Assembly (NCBI GenBank): GCA_030734395.1
Contig: JAUZTG010000014.1
Coordinates: forward strand, 64,501-128,500
DNA: 64,000 nucleotides
Direction of reading: 5' to 3'
From: Sarocladium kiliense
Taxonomy: Eukaryota; Ascomycota; Sordariomycetes; Hypocreales; Sarocladiaceae
Shown here: one piece after another, positions 10,527 to 21,899 of the stretch
Position numbering within the stretch: the first letter of the stretch is position 1
Layout: every line of letters begins with the position of its first letter
Position numbers and translations under genes: made by a program
Notes under the pieces: model-generated
Told to the model about the DNA's origin: nothing
The model's input: only the letters and a program-made list of their open reading frames with translations
Database searches by the model: none

Positions 10527-11128
10527 TCAACACCATGTCGGTGCGAAGGTCCAGTGCCGCAGCATGATCTCAATCGCCGTCATCCACTCGTACTCGAAGC
10601 AAGCTGCCAGTTGATTGACTTCGTCCTCTGTTGGCGATCTACCACCCCACATCTCTGGCTTTGATGCTTCTGAATTTGCATATGCACCAACTAGGCCATC
10701 GTCGCGGATCTTCATAAGACACAGCCAGGCTAGGTTCCAGCTGCGATTGCTTTCAGGGTCGTTCATCACGCGACTATAAGCTTCCTGGACCATTTCCCCA
10801 CTGATTGGGTAGCTCCTCGTTAGACCGCGGAGTTCAGTCAGAAACTGATTGCTGCTGATGTAGTGGACCCAGGCTGCCGTCATGGGCTCCTGGAAGGCGA
10901 GCGCCTCGGCTTCATCTGTGCATGACGCTGCCACTCGCTCTATGCGGCAGAGCTCCGTGAGTGTGTTCACCCTGTGTGTTTCCAACGACTCAATGAGTCT
11001 CTTGTTTGAGGACTAAACTTGTTAGCATGGCCCATGATCTCGGTTGCTTCGAAACCTACCCTGAGACGCCCGGAGCTTTTGCTGCCTCTGCTGGACGCCG
11101 ATGAACTCCCAGATCTTCTTGAAGACAT
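10527..11128 (-). CDS. Hypothetical 184-residue protein
   Basis: Two exons, 11128-11060 and 11012-10527, join in frame over a 47-bp intron (GTAGGT...GCTAAC...TTTAG). The N-terminal ~23 residues are Ser/Arg/Gly-rich (MSSRRSGSSSASSRGSKSSG). The rest is predicted mainly helical, Trp-rich and mildly acidic (for example WVHYISSNQFLTEL, RSWNLAWLCLMKI and ACFEYEWMTAIEIML). It has no signal peptide or membrane helix. I do not recognise the family. The intron with a clean branch site and the long conserved-looking second exon argue that it is a real gene. Confidence 0.6.
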
Positions 11129-12593
11129 GTTTATTTTTGATGGATTGTTTATAGCGCTTTGTCGTCTGAGCACTGCGAATGTTGTGTTAACACTGCCAAT
11201 GCCAGGCGTCTCTGATCTTTTTGGACATTCGACAGTGACCCGGCATCGACGGATATTTAACGGTAACGAACCGCTCCAAATTAGAGCAGTTTCCGAGGTA
11301 ACTATGGGCAGCATAAGTAGTTTGGGAAATAGGCCTCGCGAACATAGGAACGAGCCATGCAAAGATGCCTCGTGGGATTAAGGTGGTCTGGTCAAGGGTC
11401 CGGAAAGAGCAGGCAGGATAGTTTCTGCCATCGCATGTCGGCTTTGATTGGCGTAAGGACTTACAAGATGGTCAGAACCCTGACCGGGAGGGTTTGACTT
11501 CCGAGAGAAAGTCCACAACCTCAGCTGCAACAGCGTGGAATAAGGGTTACCCAGGTCCGGACAGATGCGATGTTGTTCCATTGTCTACGCCCACATCGTC
11601 TGACTTACATGCAACAAACATCTGAACTAGGGTTCCCGAAACTTGATGACTGCGGCTATCATAGCCAATGGCAAAAGCTGCCAACCCATCCTGTCTGTAA
11701 GGCTGAAGGGTTGACAGCGGTTGCATCGCGCCGCGCCCGCGCGACAGAAAGAACGTCGCAATATGTGATTGGCTTTGATGGTTCACGGACCTATAGCTAA
11801 CCGAACAGGCTTCCAATCAGCTTCGGAGTAGGCGACAGATGTTACGGACTGTTGCTATTCGGAACGCTGACTGTGATGGTCGACGTGAGCACCAAGTCAG
11901 CGGAAGTTGGGCAGCCCGAATGCTGTGGGCCAAGATACAGCCTGAGACTACAAAATCAAGACGACGAAGTAAGAACATTCTGGGGCTCAGTCCCAAAGTG
12001 CTGAGGGTGATGCAACTATCTGCAGGAGGTCAGCGCTTGGACGGCTTGGTGGTGCTGCGCCTCCCAGTGGCGTCGCGTGGCCCGACGAGCTGCCTCCAGT
12101 CAATATGGCACACGGGATAGTTTGTGAGATCATCTTTCGGATTGATACGTGCGACGTATGTAGTTATAGGGTCAACTTTAGCCATTCCCCCGGGCATCCA
12201 CGACGCCCTGTCCAGCTGTACAGTCGCTCATGTCTCCATTCACGCTCGCGCGCACCATTTTCTTTCACTCTGCAAGGGCAAAAACAGTCGTACGTTTGAG
12301 TTGGGCTTACTTCAGAAATCGGCAAACTTGTCCGACTCCAAGCCCGGCCAACGACGCGCGATACGGAGATTGAGAGAAGCGGAGCGCAAAGGTGGCCACG
12401 AAAAAGTCACAATCGCGATAGAAAGGGTCCGGAAGAACATGGATGATGTTCAAAAGGCCAAGTCTCTAGCTGAAAGCCAGTGCTTCCCAGGTTCAATCTA
12501 GCTAAGCGAGCCTGCTTCGATTTCGTACTTAGGGCCATCGCTAGGCGGCTTGATCCATCTATTCAAGCTCATCTATTAGATCTGTCGCTTTCC
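11129..12593. other. Intergenic, no confident gene
   Basis: Short open frames occur on both strands. The plus-strand frame at 12124-12501 ends in a charged, helix-prone stretch (residues ~65-120) that could be a gene relic, but no start context, splice partner or family was found. Otherwise nothing is seen. Confidence 0.4.
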
Positions 12594-14407
12594 TCACACC
12601 TTTGCAGGGAACTTTCTTCGGATCCTCTCCCCGAACAACTTGAAGGCTACCGGAACAGGAACCATGGCGAGAGATATGAACGCCAGCACACTGTTACCCC
12701 AACCGAAGCCAAGCTTATTATACATAGTCAGCCCAGACAGCGGAAGGAGTGCTCCTACGATCGACCTCAACACCGTAATCGCGGCAATCACAGATGCCGC
12801 GTATTTTATGTACGAGTCGACAAGATAAACCTGGACACACATCTGCAAAGGTCTGTCAGTGCTGCAGTGGCTCACGCGATGCTCAGTTTTATACATACCA
12901 TGACCCCCATTAGCCCAAAAGCAAAGAACCCTGTCGCAACCATGGGAATCGCCCAGTGAGTGTCGTTTTCAACTGTCCAGCCGTACCAGAATAGAGAAGC
13001 AGGGATGACCAAGCCAGGCAAAAGTGTAAGCCAGACGGGGATGCGGTCTTCAGGCACGGGCTCAGTGCTCTTGGCCTGCTGCTTCTTCACTAGTATGTCC
13101 GTAATGGCTCCGAAGATGATAACGCCGAAGAACATTCCAATGCCAGTCGGCAGATACGATAGACCAATGACACCCTGTGAGAAACCATACTGTTGGGCAT
13201 ACACGAATGTGAAAGTGCTAAATAGCAGGTATAGCACACCGTATACAACTGACATGTACAGGGAGAAGATGAAGATGGGTGGTGCGGTGAAGAGTAGTAC
13301 CAGAGGTCGCACGATGGCCACCTTGAAGTTCTCCTTTCGAGTCAGAGTCCTGTCATCCAGGACGCTGTAAAGATTCGGATTGCCCGTCTCTTTGCGGAGA
13401 TGCCGAACCTTTGCCTTGAGCAGCACTGGCGGATATGTCTCCTTGACCATGAAGTATCCAAACGCAGTGATGATACCACCCTGTGTCCATTAGCAATTCT
13501 ATCCACATCGAGGAATTTCGAGAAGCGTACCGCGATCGCGATGACCCAAAAGACCCAACGCCAGTCAGCACCTTCCACCAAGAATCCTCCTGCGACAGGC
13601 CCTAGAGCGGGCCCAAGAAGAGGACCGAGTGCCCAGATCGCCATCGCCTTGCCTCGCTGCTCGACTGGGAACATATCAGAGATGGTGCCGCTACCGTTCG
13701 TAATTGGTGTTGAGCCAGCAAAGCCCATCAAGAAACGAAACGCAATGAGCATGCCCATATTCTTGCTTAGCGCAGCAGCAACCGTGAAGATGACGAAAAA
13801 GACGTTGGCCACGTTGTAGCAGATCGCGCGACCATAGAGCTCGCTCATGGGGGCAGCCAGCAACGGACCAAATGCGAATCCAGCAACGTATACGCTGAGG
13901 ATGAATGTGGCGAGGTTCACGTCAGTCGATCCGAACTCGCGCATGATGTCTGGCACTCCTGGCGCGAACATCGAGGAACCCTTGAATTCAGGTCAGTGAT
14001 TGTCACCTTGTTCCTGCGTTGTGATGGACTCACCAGAGGCCTGGGAGAAGTCAGCTTAGGGGAAACACTCAGGGAAAGGCCTTCGAATGAACTCACGTTA
14101 ACAAAGTCATAACAGAAATAACACCGATGTTGAGCCATTTCTTCTTGGCAGACCAGTTCATAGGATTTTCGGGGTCTTCATCGCCATTCCACCGGACAGC
14201 GTGCGGGTCGTTGGTGGCAATGCTAGCAAGCTGGGCGAGGGACAAAGGAGCGACATTCGTTTCGTCGTCTTCCTTTGAATCAGGATGCGCAGTCGAGCTG
14301 CCATCAGCCTCGACGTCGAAGTCGGCGTTTCGCCGGCCAGCGTCAATCGTCGGGACATCGTCATCCGGTGGGTGGACGGCTCCCTGTGCCTCCTTCTCGT
14401 CGGACAT
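12594..14407 (-). CDS. MFS transporter, DHA1 multidrug-type
   Basis: At least four exons: ~14407-14093, ~13985-13530, ~13480-12900 and ~12845-12594 (internal boundaries approximate). The N-terminus is a ~75-residue polar tail, then NPMNWSAKKKWLNIGVIS, the typical cytosolic-tail-to-helix-1 transition of fungal DHA1 carriers. MSELYGRAICYNVANVFF is the loop 2-3 signature and LGPLLGPALGPVAGGFL is the helix-5 antiporter motif (motif C). The large central loop has KAKVRHLRKETGNPNLYS. These are proton-driven exporters of drugs, polyamines or metabolites (Flr1/Tpo-like relatives). No biosynthetic genes are adjacent, so a role in self-protection is not suggested by context. Confidence 0.85.
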
Positions 14408-15243
14408 GGTTCAGGCGCAAGGACGATGCGACAATGGTGCACAGCGAGGAAACTGAAAAGCTATGCCTGCCAATGCTGCGAGAAGGAACAAGTTCAAAAA
14501 AAAGGCAGCACAGGGTCGACGGAGAAAACGACTCCCTGCCCCTAGTCGGGTGCGTCTGCCGAGCCCGATAGTGGAAGCACCCACGGACATAACAACGCGG
14601 CGCCTTTGTTGGTCGAGAGGATCCCAGCAGCCGCACACATGCAGCTCGCATTCGACGAGACAACCAGTGCTAGATCGCCCGGGTATTAAACGGACGGGGC
14701 CACCTTCCTGATCGGCTATCACCATGTGCTGCAACGGACTCCCTCACAGCACAAATGATCAGCCCAGCAAGCGTTCGAGATCGCTTATTCACCACATATC
14801 CCTGCCCTTTCTGTACGCGCACATGAGTCTGGCAGCACCATGCTCTGCTCCGAGGGCAAGAGTGTCATGTACGCATCGGATCTCTTCTGCCGGGCAAGCA
14901 ACCTTCCCATTGTGTCCCTGAGCACTGGGAAAACACGACACGACCTGACCTCGTTCAATTTCGGGCCCGGTCCGCCCCACGCCGGAGTCCAGGTCGGTGC
15001 CTTCGGTAGACCCACCATCCGGAGCGAGTTGTGCAAGGTTATGCACGCTCTTTGCCAATAGTTGGCCCAAGGCTAGACTAGACTGGGCCAAGTTCCTTCG
15101 TGCATAACTATGGTGCATAAATAACCCAGCAAGCCCATATCGTGAGAGTACCGTCCGTATCAAACACGAACGGAGCAGAAAGTAACTGTGGAATCATATG
15201 GATAGATGGGAAGAAACGTGACACGCTACCAATGCATAATCTA
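14408..15243. other. Promoter of the DHA1 gene; no gene seen
   Basis: Contains the upstream region of the MFS gene at its left side and the 3' flank of the GH3 gene at its right. Overlapping open frames at 14158-15163 on the minus strand lack domains and overlap one another, as chance frames do. Confidence 0.5.
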
Positions 15244-18069
15244 TCACCACTCCGCTTTAAGCTTCAGGTCCCGAGAGCTCTCCCCCACAGCAAATGTATA
15301 CTTCCCCTCCGTAAGCATCTCCCAGTTCTGCTTCTCCACGTTCCAGTAGCTTAGATCCCGTCGCGTCAATGCCATCTCCACTCTCTTCGACTCTCCTTTC
15401 TTTAAATGGAGCTTTTCGAACCCCCGCAGAACCTTCACGGGGAAATCGATCTTCGTTGAGCTGGGGAACGACAGATACAACTGAGGCACTGCGTCTCCGT
15501 CCCGACGACCATTGTTAGTCACTTCGAAGGACACCTTCACATAGGTCTCCCATAGGTCTGGATTGCCGCCTTCATCGCCGCCTGCATCTGACGGCGATTG
15601 CGGTTCATTGTAGCCCTCCGGATATGGGTAGTCGCCAGGCGTAATGTCATCCTGCGGCCGCAGGTATGGATAAATATACATGTCGAGCGGGCGAATGTCA
15701 GGCGGGAGAATGGCTTCCTTGACATTGGGAAGGACATTCTCAAACTCCGGGGGTTGTGCGCCGGCTTTGGGCCTCTTAGCTGGCCACGCTGACTTGTCCT
15801 TGACTTGATTGACGGCAATGTTCGTGAAGTTGAATGTCGTGTATGAGAGGCCGAATCCAAATTCGAATCGTGGCTCGATATCATGCTTGTCAAAGTAACG
15901 GTAGTCGATGTACAGGCCTTCGTTAAAATCCTGTTGCGGCACAAGTCCATTCGGTCTGTACATGACCTGGGCGTCGGGACCATAGTCTTCAAGTGACTTG
16001 CCCATGGTATAGGGGAGCTTGCCACTGGGGTTGACGTCGCCGAAGAGGATGTCCACAAGCGCGTTACCACTCTCCTGACCAGGCAAGTTGGCCATAATTA
16101 CTGCTCCGACGCCAGGATGATCGATCCAATTGTCCACCACGACAGGGCCAACAGCGTGGAGGACTACAATTGTCCGTCCCTCGCCCCCGCCGCAACCTTC
16201 TGCTACGCGCAGAATGAGGTCGTCTCCGCCTTTCTGCAGGTATAGATCGTTCCTGTCCCCTTTGACATCTTTCCAAGCAATAAAGCCTTCGCCGCCGTCG
16301 GAGTTAGCGAAGACGAGACACAGATCATTCGTCTCAAGCTTGTCGAGCTTCTTCAATTCATTGTCCAGCCTCTCTGAGATGACAACTTTGTCCGCATCGA
16401 AAGCATCTTTCAGAGCGTCGATGGGTGGGATGAGATGCGGAAAGTCGACAGCGCCACTGCCCCAGCCAGACCCTAAAGTGCCCTGATTGCACCCGCGGTC
16501 AGGACACTCGTTGGGCCCTTTCCCGGGGCCGGCATCCTCGCCATACACTCCGACGCGCAGCTTCGTATTACTCTTAGTGAGCCTACCGCTCGCAGCGTCT
16601 CCATCGCGTTGAAGTGGCAGGATGCCGTTATTCCGAAGCAAAACCGTGCCCTCGGCAGCGACTTGGCGCGCCAGCTCAGAGTGGTTGCCCTGCGCCTCGA
16701 CGAACTGATTAACGACAACCTTCTCCTGCGGCGAACCACTTGCAGGTGCAGTGACACCCAGTCTGTCATTGGTCCAAGAGGAGAAATTTGGACCCTTTCT
16801 GTCAAACAGTTCTTCGTCGTCCTGTCCGAGCTGGTACCACGCGGCCACTACGCGAACCACCATATCGTTAAGGCGATCGATTGGCATGGAGCCGTTCAAG
16901 ACACCCTTGGTGAGCTGGGGGCCCCAGAGTGACTCTCCATCCATCCACATAAGACCATCGCCAGGCATTGTCATGTCAAGGCCGGCAAGAGCGCTCGCGA
17001 TGCCGGATCGCTGCGCCAGCCAGTCGGACATGACGAACCCCTGGAACCCCATTTCGTCCTTCAGAATACCGTTCAGCAGCTTTGAGTTGCCACAGGCATA
17101 TGAGGAGTTGACCATGTTATACGAGCACATGACGCTGGCCACGCCAGCCTTGACTGCATCAGCAAACGGCCAGGCGTAGATCTCATGCATGGTACGGTCA
17201 TCGATATTGCTTGAGATCGCTTGAGGGAGACCCCATTCCCACGCCTGGCGGAAATGCTCTTGCTCGTTACCCACAAAGTGCTTGATGGTGGCCATGACAC
17301 CCTGGTCCTGTATCCCTCGGACTGTCTCAAAGCCAGCCACGCCCTGGAGATAAGGGTCGGGTCCGAATCCCTCCCAGTTACGCCCGCCAGCAGGCAATCT
17401 TCCAAGAGGTCCAACACATGGTGCCAATAGAATATTGATCCCCTTCATCCTGCTCTCCAGGCCATGTGCCTTGCCGCGCTCATACATCAGGCGTCTGTTC
17501 CACGTAGCACCAACTGTGATGCCGGCAGGAAAGGCAGTGGCGCGGTCAGCGAAGCGAATGCCCAAGGGCCCATCTTGCAAGGCGAGGCCCGGAAAGCCAA
17601 CATGGACGGCGGGCCCTGTGTTGCCCACGGCCAGGCCCATGCTCCAGCCGGTGCCTGTGGTGATGTTGACCTTCTCTGGCAGCGTCATGTTGGCGACCAT
17701 GCTGGCTGCCTTTCTGTAACTGTCCGCCCACTGTCTGACGCTGCCACCCTTGGGGCTCGGGTACCACGGCGGTGAGCGACCGTCGGGCGGTGCTGTTTTG
17801 AGCTTCTTCCACCCAAAGCCGCCGCCTGCTGCGAGGAGTAGAATGATAGCGCCGATCGCCATTGACACCCAGAAGCAACGTTTCCGGCGAGGCTTGGATG
17901 CAGCCCATTGTATTGAGTCGTCGGTCGAGTGCTCCCTATCGAACTTTGGTTGCGATGGGCCTTGGGTGTCGCTACTATCAAGATAGTCGGTGGCATCGAG
18001 ATCCGATGTCGTCGAATCGAGAGAGTCGCGGCCCCCATGTTTTAGGAGACCCTCACTGCTAGGATCCAT
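15244..18069 (-). CDS. GH3 beta-glucosidase with N-terminal membrane anchor
   Basis: One uninterrupted 941-residue frame. A ~65-residue polar, acidic N-terminus ends in KPRRKR and is followed by a single hydrophobic helix (about residues 66-87). This makes it a likely type II membrane protein with the catalytic part outside. The GH3 N-domain begins near residue 105; KHFVGNEQEH and GFVMSDW are visible, with Asp349 the expected nucleophile. The (alpha/beta)6 domain and a C-terminal fibronectin-III-like domain (FEVTNNGRRDGDAVPQLYLS) follow. Length and layout match the anchored BglE/BglF-type enzymes of Aspergillus rather than the secreted forms. It should cleave cellobiose and other beta-glucosides at the cell surface or in the secretory system. 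Confidence 0.9.
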   Translation of the reverse strand: MDPSSEGLLKHGGRDSLDSTTSDLDATDYLDSSDTQGPSQPKFDREHSTDDSIQWAASKPRRKRCFWVSMAIGAIILLLAAGGGFGWKKLKTAPPDGRSPPWYPSPKGGSVRQWADSYRKAASMVANMTLPEKVNITTGTGWSMGLAVGNTGPAVHVGFPGLALQDGPLGIRFADRATAFPAGITVGATWNRRLMYERGKAHGLESRMKGINILLAPCVGPLGRLPAGGRNWEGFGPDPYLQGVAGFETVRGIQDQGVMATIKHFVGNEQEHFRQAWEWGLPQAISSNIDDRTMHEIYAWPFADAVKAGVASVMCSYNMVNSSYACGNSKLLNGILKDEMGFQGFVMSDWLAQRSGIASALAGLDMTMPGDGLMWMDGESLWGPQLTKGVLNGSMPIDRLNDMVVRVVAAWYQLGQDDEELFDRKGPNFSSWTNDRLGVTAPASGSPQEKVVVNQFVEAQGNHSELARQVAAEGTVLLRNNGILPLQRDGDAASGRLTKSNTKLRVGVYGEDAGPGKGPNECPDRGCNQGTLGSGWGSGAVDFPHLIPPIDALKDAFDADKVVISERLDNELKKLDKLETNDLCLVFANSDGGEGFIAWKDVKGDRNDLYLQKGGDDLILRVAEGCGGGEGRTIVVLHAVGPVVVDNWIDHPGVGAVIMANLPGQESGNALVDILFGDVNPSGKLPYTMGKSLEDYGPDAQVMYRPNGLVPQQDFNEGLYIDYRYFDKHDIEPRFEFGFGLSYTTFNFTNIAVNQVKDKSAWPAKRPKAGAQPPEFENVLPNVKEAILPPDIRPLDMYIYPYLRPQDDITPGDYPYPEGYNEPQSPSDAGGDEGGNPDLWETYVKVSFEVTNNGRRDGDAVPQLYLSFPSSTKIDFPVKVLRGFEKLHLKKGESKRVEMALTRRDLSYWNVEKQNWEMLTEGKYTFAVGESSRDLKLKAEW

Positions 18070-18492
18070 AATACTGTCAGAGTTGATGAATCAATGGCGC
18101 TTGAAATGGAACAGCAGTGCCATGTGAGACCACGGCAGCGAAAGCGAGGAAATATGATCGATGATGGTGTAAGAATAGAAGATAAGGCTGATGGGTCAGT
18201 GCATCCAGCAGGTCAGTTCAGCTCTTGGGCGTTACATCAGGGCCCAATACAGCGGCGGTGTGGGAGCTATAGTGGGCTGGATGAGGTAGGAAACAGGGGT
18301 TCCAGTGGGGTGGGTGTTCACTGATATGCCAAACTGAGCACGAAGAGCAACACTTTAATACACATTCGAGCTAGTTCTCGAACTACGATGTCTTGCTGCT
18401 TTCTGAGAGAAATGCCAATCTATTTTAGTATGATCTCGTTGCAGGGTTCACTTTCCACAAGGTGCTCTATTCCCATCTCAGCCCTGCCGCAC
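18070..18492. other. Promoter of the GH3 gene
   Basis: Upstream region of the beta-glucosidase and 3' flank of the next minus-strand gene. No other feature seen. Confidence 0.5.
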
Positions 18493-19682
18493 TTATCCCA
18501 TAAACACTACGAGAATCGCCATGTATCTGCGAACTTGTCAGCACTGGATACCCCAGTCCTTTGGCATATGGTACTGACGCTACCGAAGCTGTGAATATCT
18601 CATGGCGCTTAGCTGACGTACATAGATGCAGCACCACGCCAAGTATGGCAGTCCATCCAGTCTGCAACCCCATAATCATCGCCAAGTGTTTCCCATCTAC
18701 ACTCCCCGCCCTGCGTCCATGAGAACAATGGATAAAGTGGCGTACTCAGAAGAATGGCTACAAGGACGATAACTATTGCCTTTGTGAGTATATTCAACCG
18801 TGTTTGGCTGAGCTTAGACTCTTCCGCGCTGGTGTTCTTCTGCTGATGTCTCAGTCTTGCACCGATCGGCTCGGGAACTGTTACATCCTGGTGAATTTGC
18901 CTTGGCACCAAGAAGTCTCTGGCATCATGTTAGTCGAAGGCTTTCAGGTCTTGGCATCATGTTAGTCGAAGGCTTTCAGGTCTTGGAAATGAGACAGCGG
19001 TAGGTCGATACTCCGGATCAGGCCTTGAATGCCTGTGGCCTTACTTTTATCAAGTGGGAAGGGGCAGCGGTGAGCGAGAGTAGCAACTTTGTCGTCCATC
19101 CATGTGTACTCTCGAGCGCTTCCCAAAAGAGCCATGTCCCCCAGGTCGTAGGCAAAATCTTGCCTGTGTTCAAGCGGCCGATATTTGGCGAGAAATCTCT
19201 TCAGCTGATCCAAGTGCTTCGCCGTTGGGTGGGAAATCTTGTCCACGTCTTCTTTAAGAACTAACAGCTTCGCTGGAGAATAGTGAGCATGACTTGAGAA
19301 AGAAACCAGATTTCCTGTGTGATAATCGCCAGGGCTCACGCACAGTACGACTGCCACGTTTCCTCGACCCTGGCTATTAAAGCCTCACCCTGCTCGCAAT
19401 ACTCAGCTCCGCAACGTAGACTCTCTTCATCACTTCTCCGATCTGCGAAGTCTTGTTCAAACAGCTCCACTTCCAGTTTTTGAAGTTGAGTCAACTTGTG
19501 GATGAGACACCGGATACCAATATAATTGAATCGCCGGAGCATCTCGCTGTTGGAGCTCACATGCATCCAACGGCCCAGCTGTTGTACGCCTGAAGGCAAG
19601 CCTTCCCCTGAAGTGATCGTCAGCAGGGACCCAATTCATGCCAGACCCTAAGCTTACAATCATACCGTATGGTGTCGCTCAT
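18493..19682 (-). CDS. DUF6594-type fungal membrane protein
   Basis: A fragmentary-looking gene assembled from small exons. ATG at 19682; exon 1 19682-19658; exon 2 from 19607 (MSDTIRYDWEGLPSGVQQLG across the join); an exon from ~19274 carrying KLLVLKEDVDKISHPTAKHL; one from ~18920 with DFLVPRQIHQDVTVPEPIGA and the hydrophobic AIVIVLVAILLSTPLYPLF; then AKRHEIFTASVAYMAILVVF to the TAA at 18493-18495. The LRRFNYIGIRCLI start and the AKRHEIF...AILVVF end are the hallmarks of DUF6594 proteins, a large fungal family of unknown function with C-terminal membrane helices. The join between the first membrane helix and the last exon near 18735 could not be resolved cleanly and may be a frameshift. An intron carries a 32-bp tandem duplication. 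Confidence 0.6.
18921..18984. repeat. Perfect 32-bp tandem duplication
   Basis: Two exact copies (18921-18952 and 18953-18984) of a 32-bp unit starting GGCATCATGTTAGTCGAAGG. Read on the gene strand, each copy contains GACTAACATGATGCC, an excellent branch-point context. So the duplication doubled the branch site of an intron in the DUF6594 gene. Confidence 0.9.
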
Positions 19683-21325
19683 CTCGATTGTGCTGAGACT
19701 GTCCGTCAGTTCGCAGACTAGAGGTATAATGACGAGTGGCGGCCGTACCTTGATCTATTTGCCGAAGGGCTAGTCGAAAAGCTCTGATCAAACCCCTACA
19801 CCGAGTCAGGATGGATTATCTTCACGAACTGACGTCGTTATCACCATTTGATCCACGTCTGGAAATTCTTTCGTGGTCACAAAGACATGTAATGAGCAGA
19901 ATAACGATACAGGGAACGAATGGATGGCAGGTCTGCTTCCAGATGGTGGCGCATCTTGACTATTATGTCGATCGGTCCGTCAAAGACAAGGACAGAGAGC
20001 AGTGCGTCAATATAGCGCAACACAATGCTCTGTGTGGTTAGCAGAATGCTGTGTTCATTGGATCAGACAATAGGCATATTGCTGATGGCAGGGTGGCTGA
20101 GTTTCGAAGCACGGCTCTCATTTGTTGGGTATATACATTGTGTGTAACATACTTCAGAACCGCCGGCTTCTATCGGATTGCCATTCGAGTATCCTGCTTC
20201 AAATATCGCACTCGTTGAACTGGCCACATATTGGCATTGCGGGTCTAGTATTGATAGTTGCCTCTTGTACGCTTGCTGGAGCCTTCTCGAGGATCTCCAT
20301 GCTCACGGTTGTTTACCCGGCAGGACCTTTGGTAACCCTGCCGCGGTTAGACTGACCGCTCGTGGTTGTACCGTGCTTTCGAGGAGACCCTGGCTGGCCT
20401 ACTGCATCATTGCCCGCCAAGAATTCAGGGCCAATGCTGATGTAAGTATTCACCTTAGACGGTGTCTCGAGTTGGGACGCGCGGGCGCTCGACAGCGGTA
20501 TCTTTCTTATCTTCAGGCTTGTCTCCAAAGCACATCTGAACGGTTTCGATTTTGTAAACCAACCCTCGAGCTATCAGAGGTAATGTGAGTATGGAAATGG
20601 CTGGTTGAAGACCAATGTCCACCACGACGTGGAATAGTTTAGCGTTATGGCAGCTTAGTGAATGCGGACGATGGAGGGGATCACTGGACCTGCAAATGAG
20701 GTATTCGAAGAACGGAAGTTCAGGCCATTGGTGATCATATTATGCAATTTATAGCAGACGGGATGAGGTTGAGGATACTCCATATCGCATGATGGGACTG
20801 TGAAGACAACCTCATTCAGCCATGCATCCGAAGCAAGTTTGCGCAGCGTCGTTCAGGAGCTGATTGCATTCAAGGTTGAACGTTCCCATCACCTGAACAT
20901 AAGAGTCAACTCTTCATGATGACCAAAACCGAGGTGTCTTGGTAAATGTCTTGTGAGGCACAATCTTTCTCTCCACACATGGTTGACCTTCTACTACAAA
21001 CCCTCGTCATGTTCAGCTTCCGCTTGGCGTCATACTTCATAACAACGCCGATAACCCGTGGGCTGAGCGGTTTGCATCTCAAGGTGATGTCGTCCAATGC
21101 AAGTTAAAATCATTGGGGTTTCGTTTTTACTCCACTCTCACCCGACAAGCTCGTGCTGCGATCGCCAGTCGCCCGCAGAGCCGCTTGCCAGCGAACAAGA
21201 TGCATCATAAGGTATATCTCTGACTCCTCCACTGACTCACCTGGCTCTGCTGAGCACGGTGTTTTGTGACTGTCCAACTTCAGCTTGCAATCCGACATGG
21301 CGGAGTTTGTCTAGAAACTCGAGTA
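19683..21325. other. Gene-poor region left of LTR copy 2
   Basis: Upstream region of the DUF6594 gene followed by ~1.5 kb with no recognisable gene. The plus-strand frames at 19811-20041 and 20122-20588 have some hydrophobic stretches but no family resemblance or convincing splice structure. It ends in the target duplication GAGTA (21321-21325). Confidence 0.45.
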
Positions 21326-21743
21326 TGTAACGATCGACCTTACTTGGTAAGATTTGTCGTAAGTTGTCTGTCCAGGGTAAGCTAGGTCTTGACCTGAGCT
21401 ATAGTGGATGTATTGGTAGTTGAGCAGTATTGATCACAGGTAATCGTCAGGAGGTATTGCTCCCATTTAATTGTGGTAGAATGCTTAGATTAAACACTGA
21501 GGAGCTAGTCCTCGTGTTGGGCTCTGGTCTCTAGCTACTTCTTATATACTACTGTGGTGCTGCTTGGATCACTTGTGCTGGTGATCCTTTGTACAGGATC
21601 ACCTTCTCTACGTGATCCTCGGGGGTCACGTGACTTGCCACGTAACTCCTTCCTTGCTCCTGGCCCCCACATGTGTAGCTTGTCCGTGGTGTCGTATGCT
21701 GAGCGGCCCATCCTGTAGGCCTGCGTTAGTTTCGTTTGTAACA
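21326..21743 (+). mobile_element. Solo LTR, copy 2
   Basis: A 418-bp copy of the element at 811-1196 in the same orientation, starting TGTAAC and ending GTAACA. It is flanked by a perfect 5-bp duplication GAGTA (21321-21325 and 21744-21748). It is longer than copy 1 because of an extra segment that contains a 9-bp hairpin (21580-21603, GGTGATCCT...AGGATCACC). The second CACGTG box of copy 1 is CACGTA here. No internal retroelement region adjoins it. Confidence 0.88.
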
Positions 21744-21899
21744 GAGTACCAATCTTGTGTATAGGGTAGGGTTCCGAGTCCCGTAAAGCTGTTCGCGGTT
21801 AAACCCCGGTGGCACCCCTACGAGCCTTTCTCCGAACAAGTCCAACGACGATCCCTGGACAAGAACCAGCATTGGATAAATCCGTCAACCTTGCCCATC

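Noticed and set aside
12124..12501. 125-codon plus-strand ORF with a charged helical end
   Set aside because: No family, no splice partner and no start context; possibly a relic but not supportable as a gene.
20122..20588. Possible membrane protein fragments
   Set aside because: Two overlapping frames with hydrophobic stretches but no family pattern, start or intron signals.
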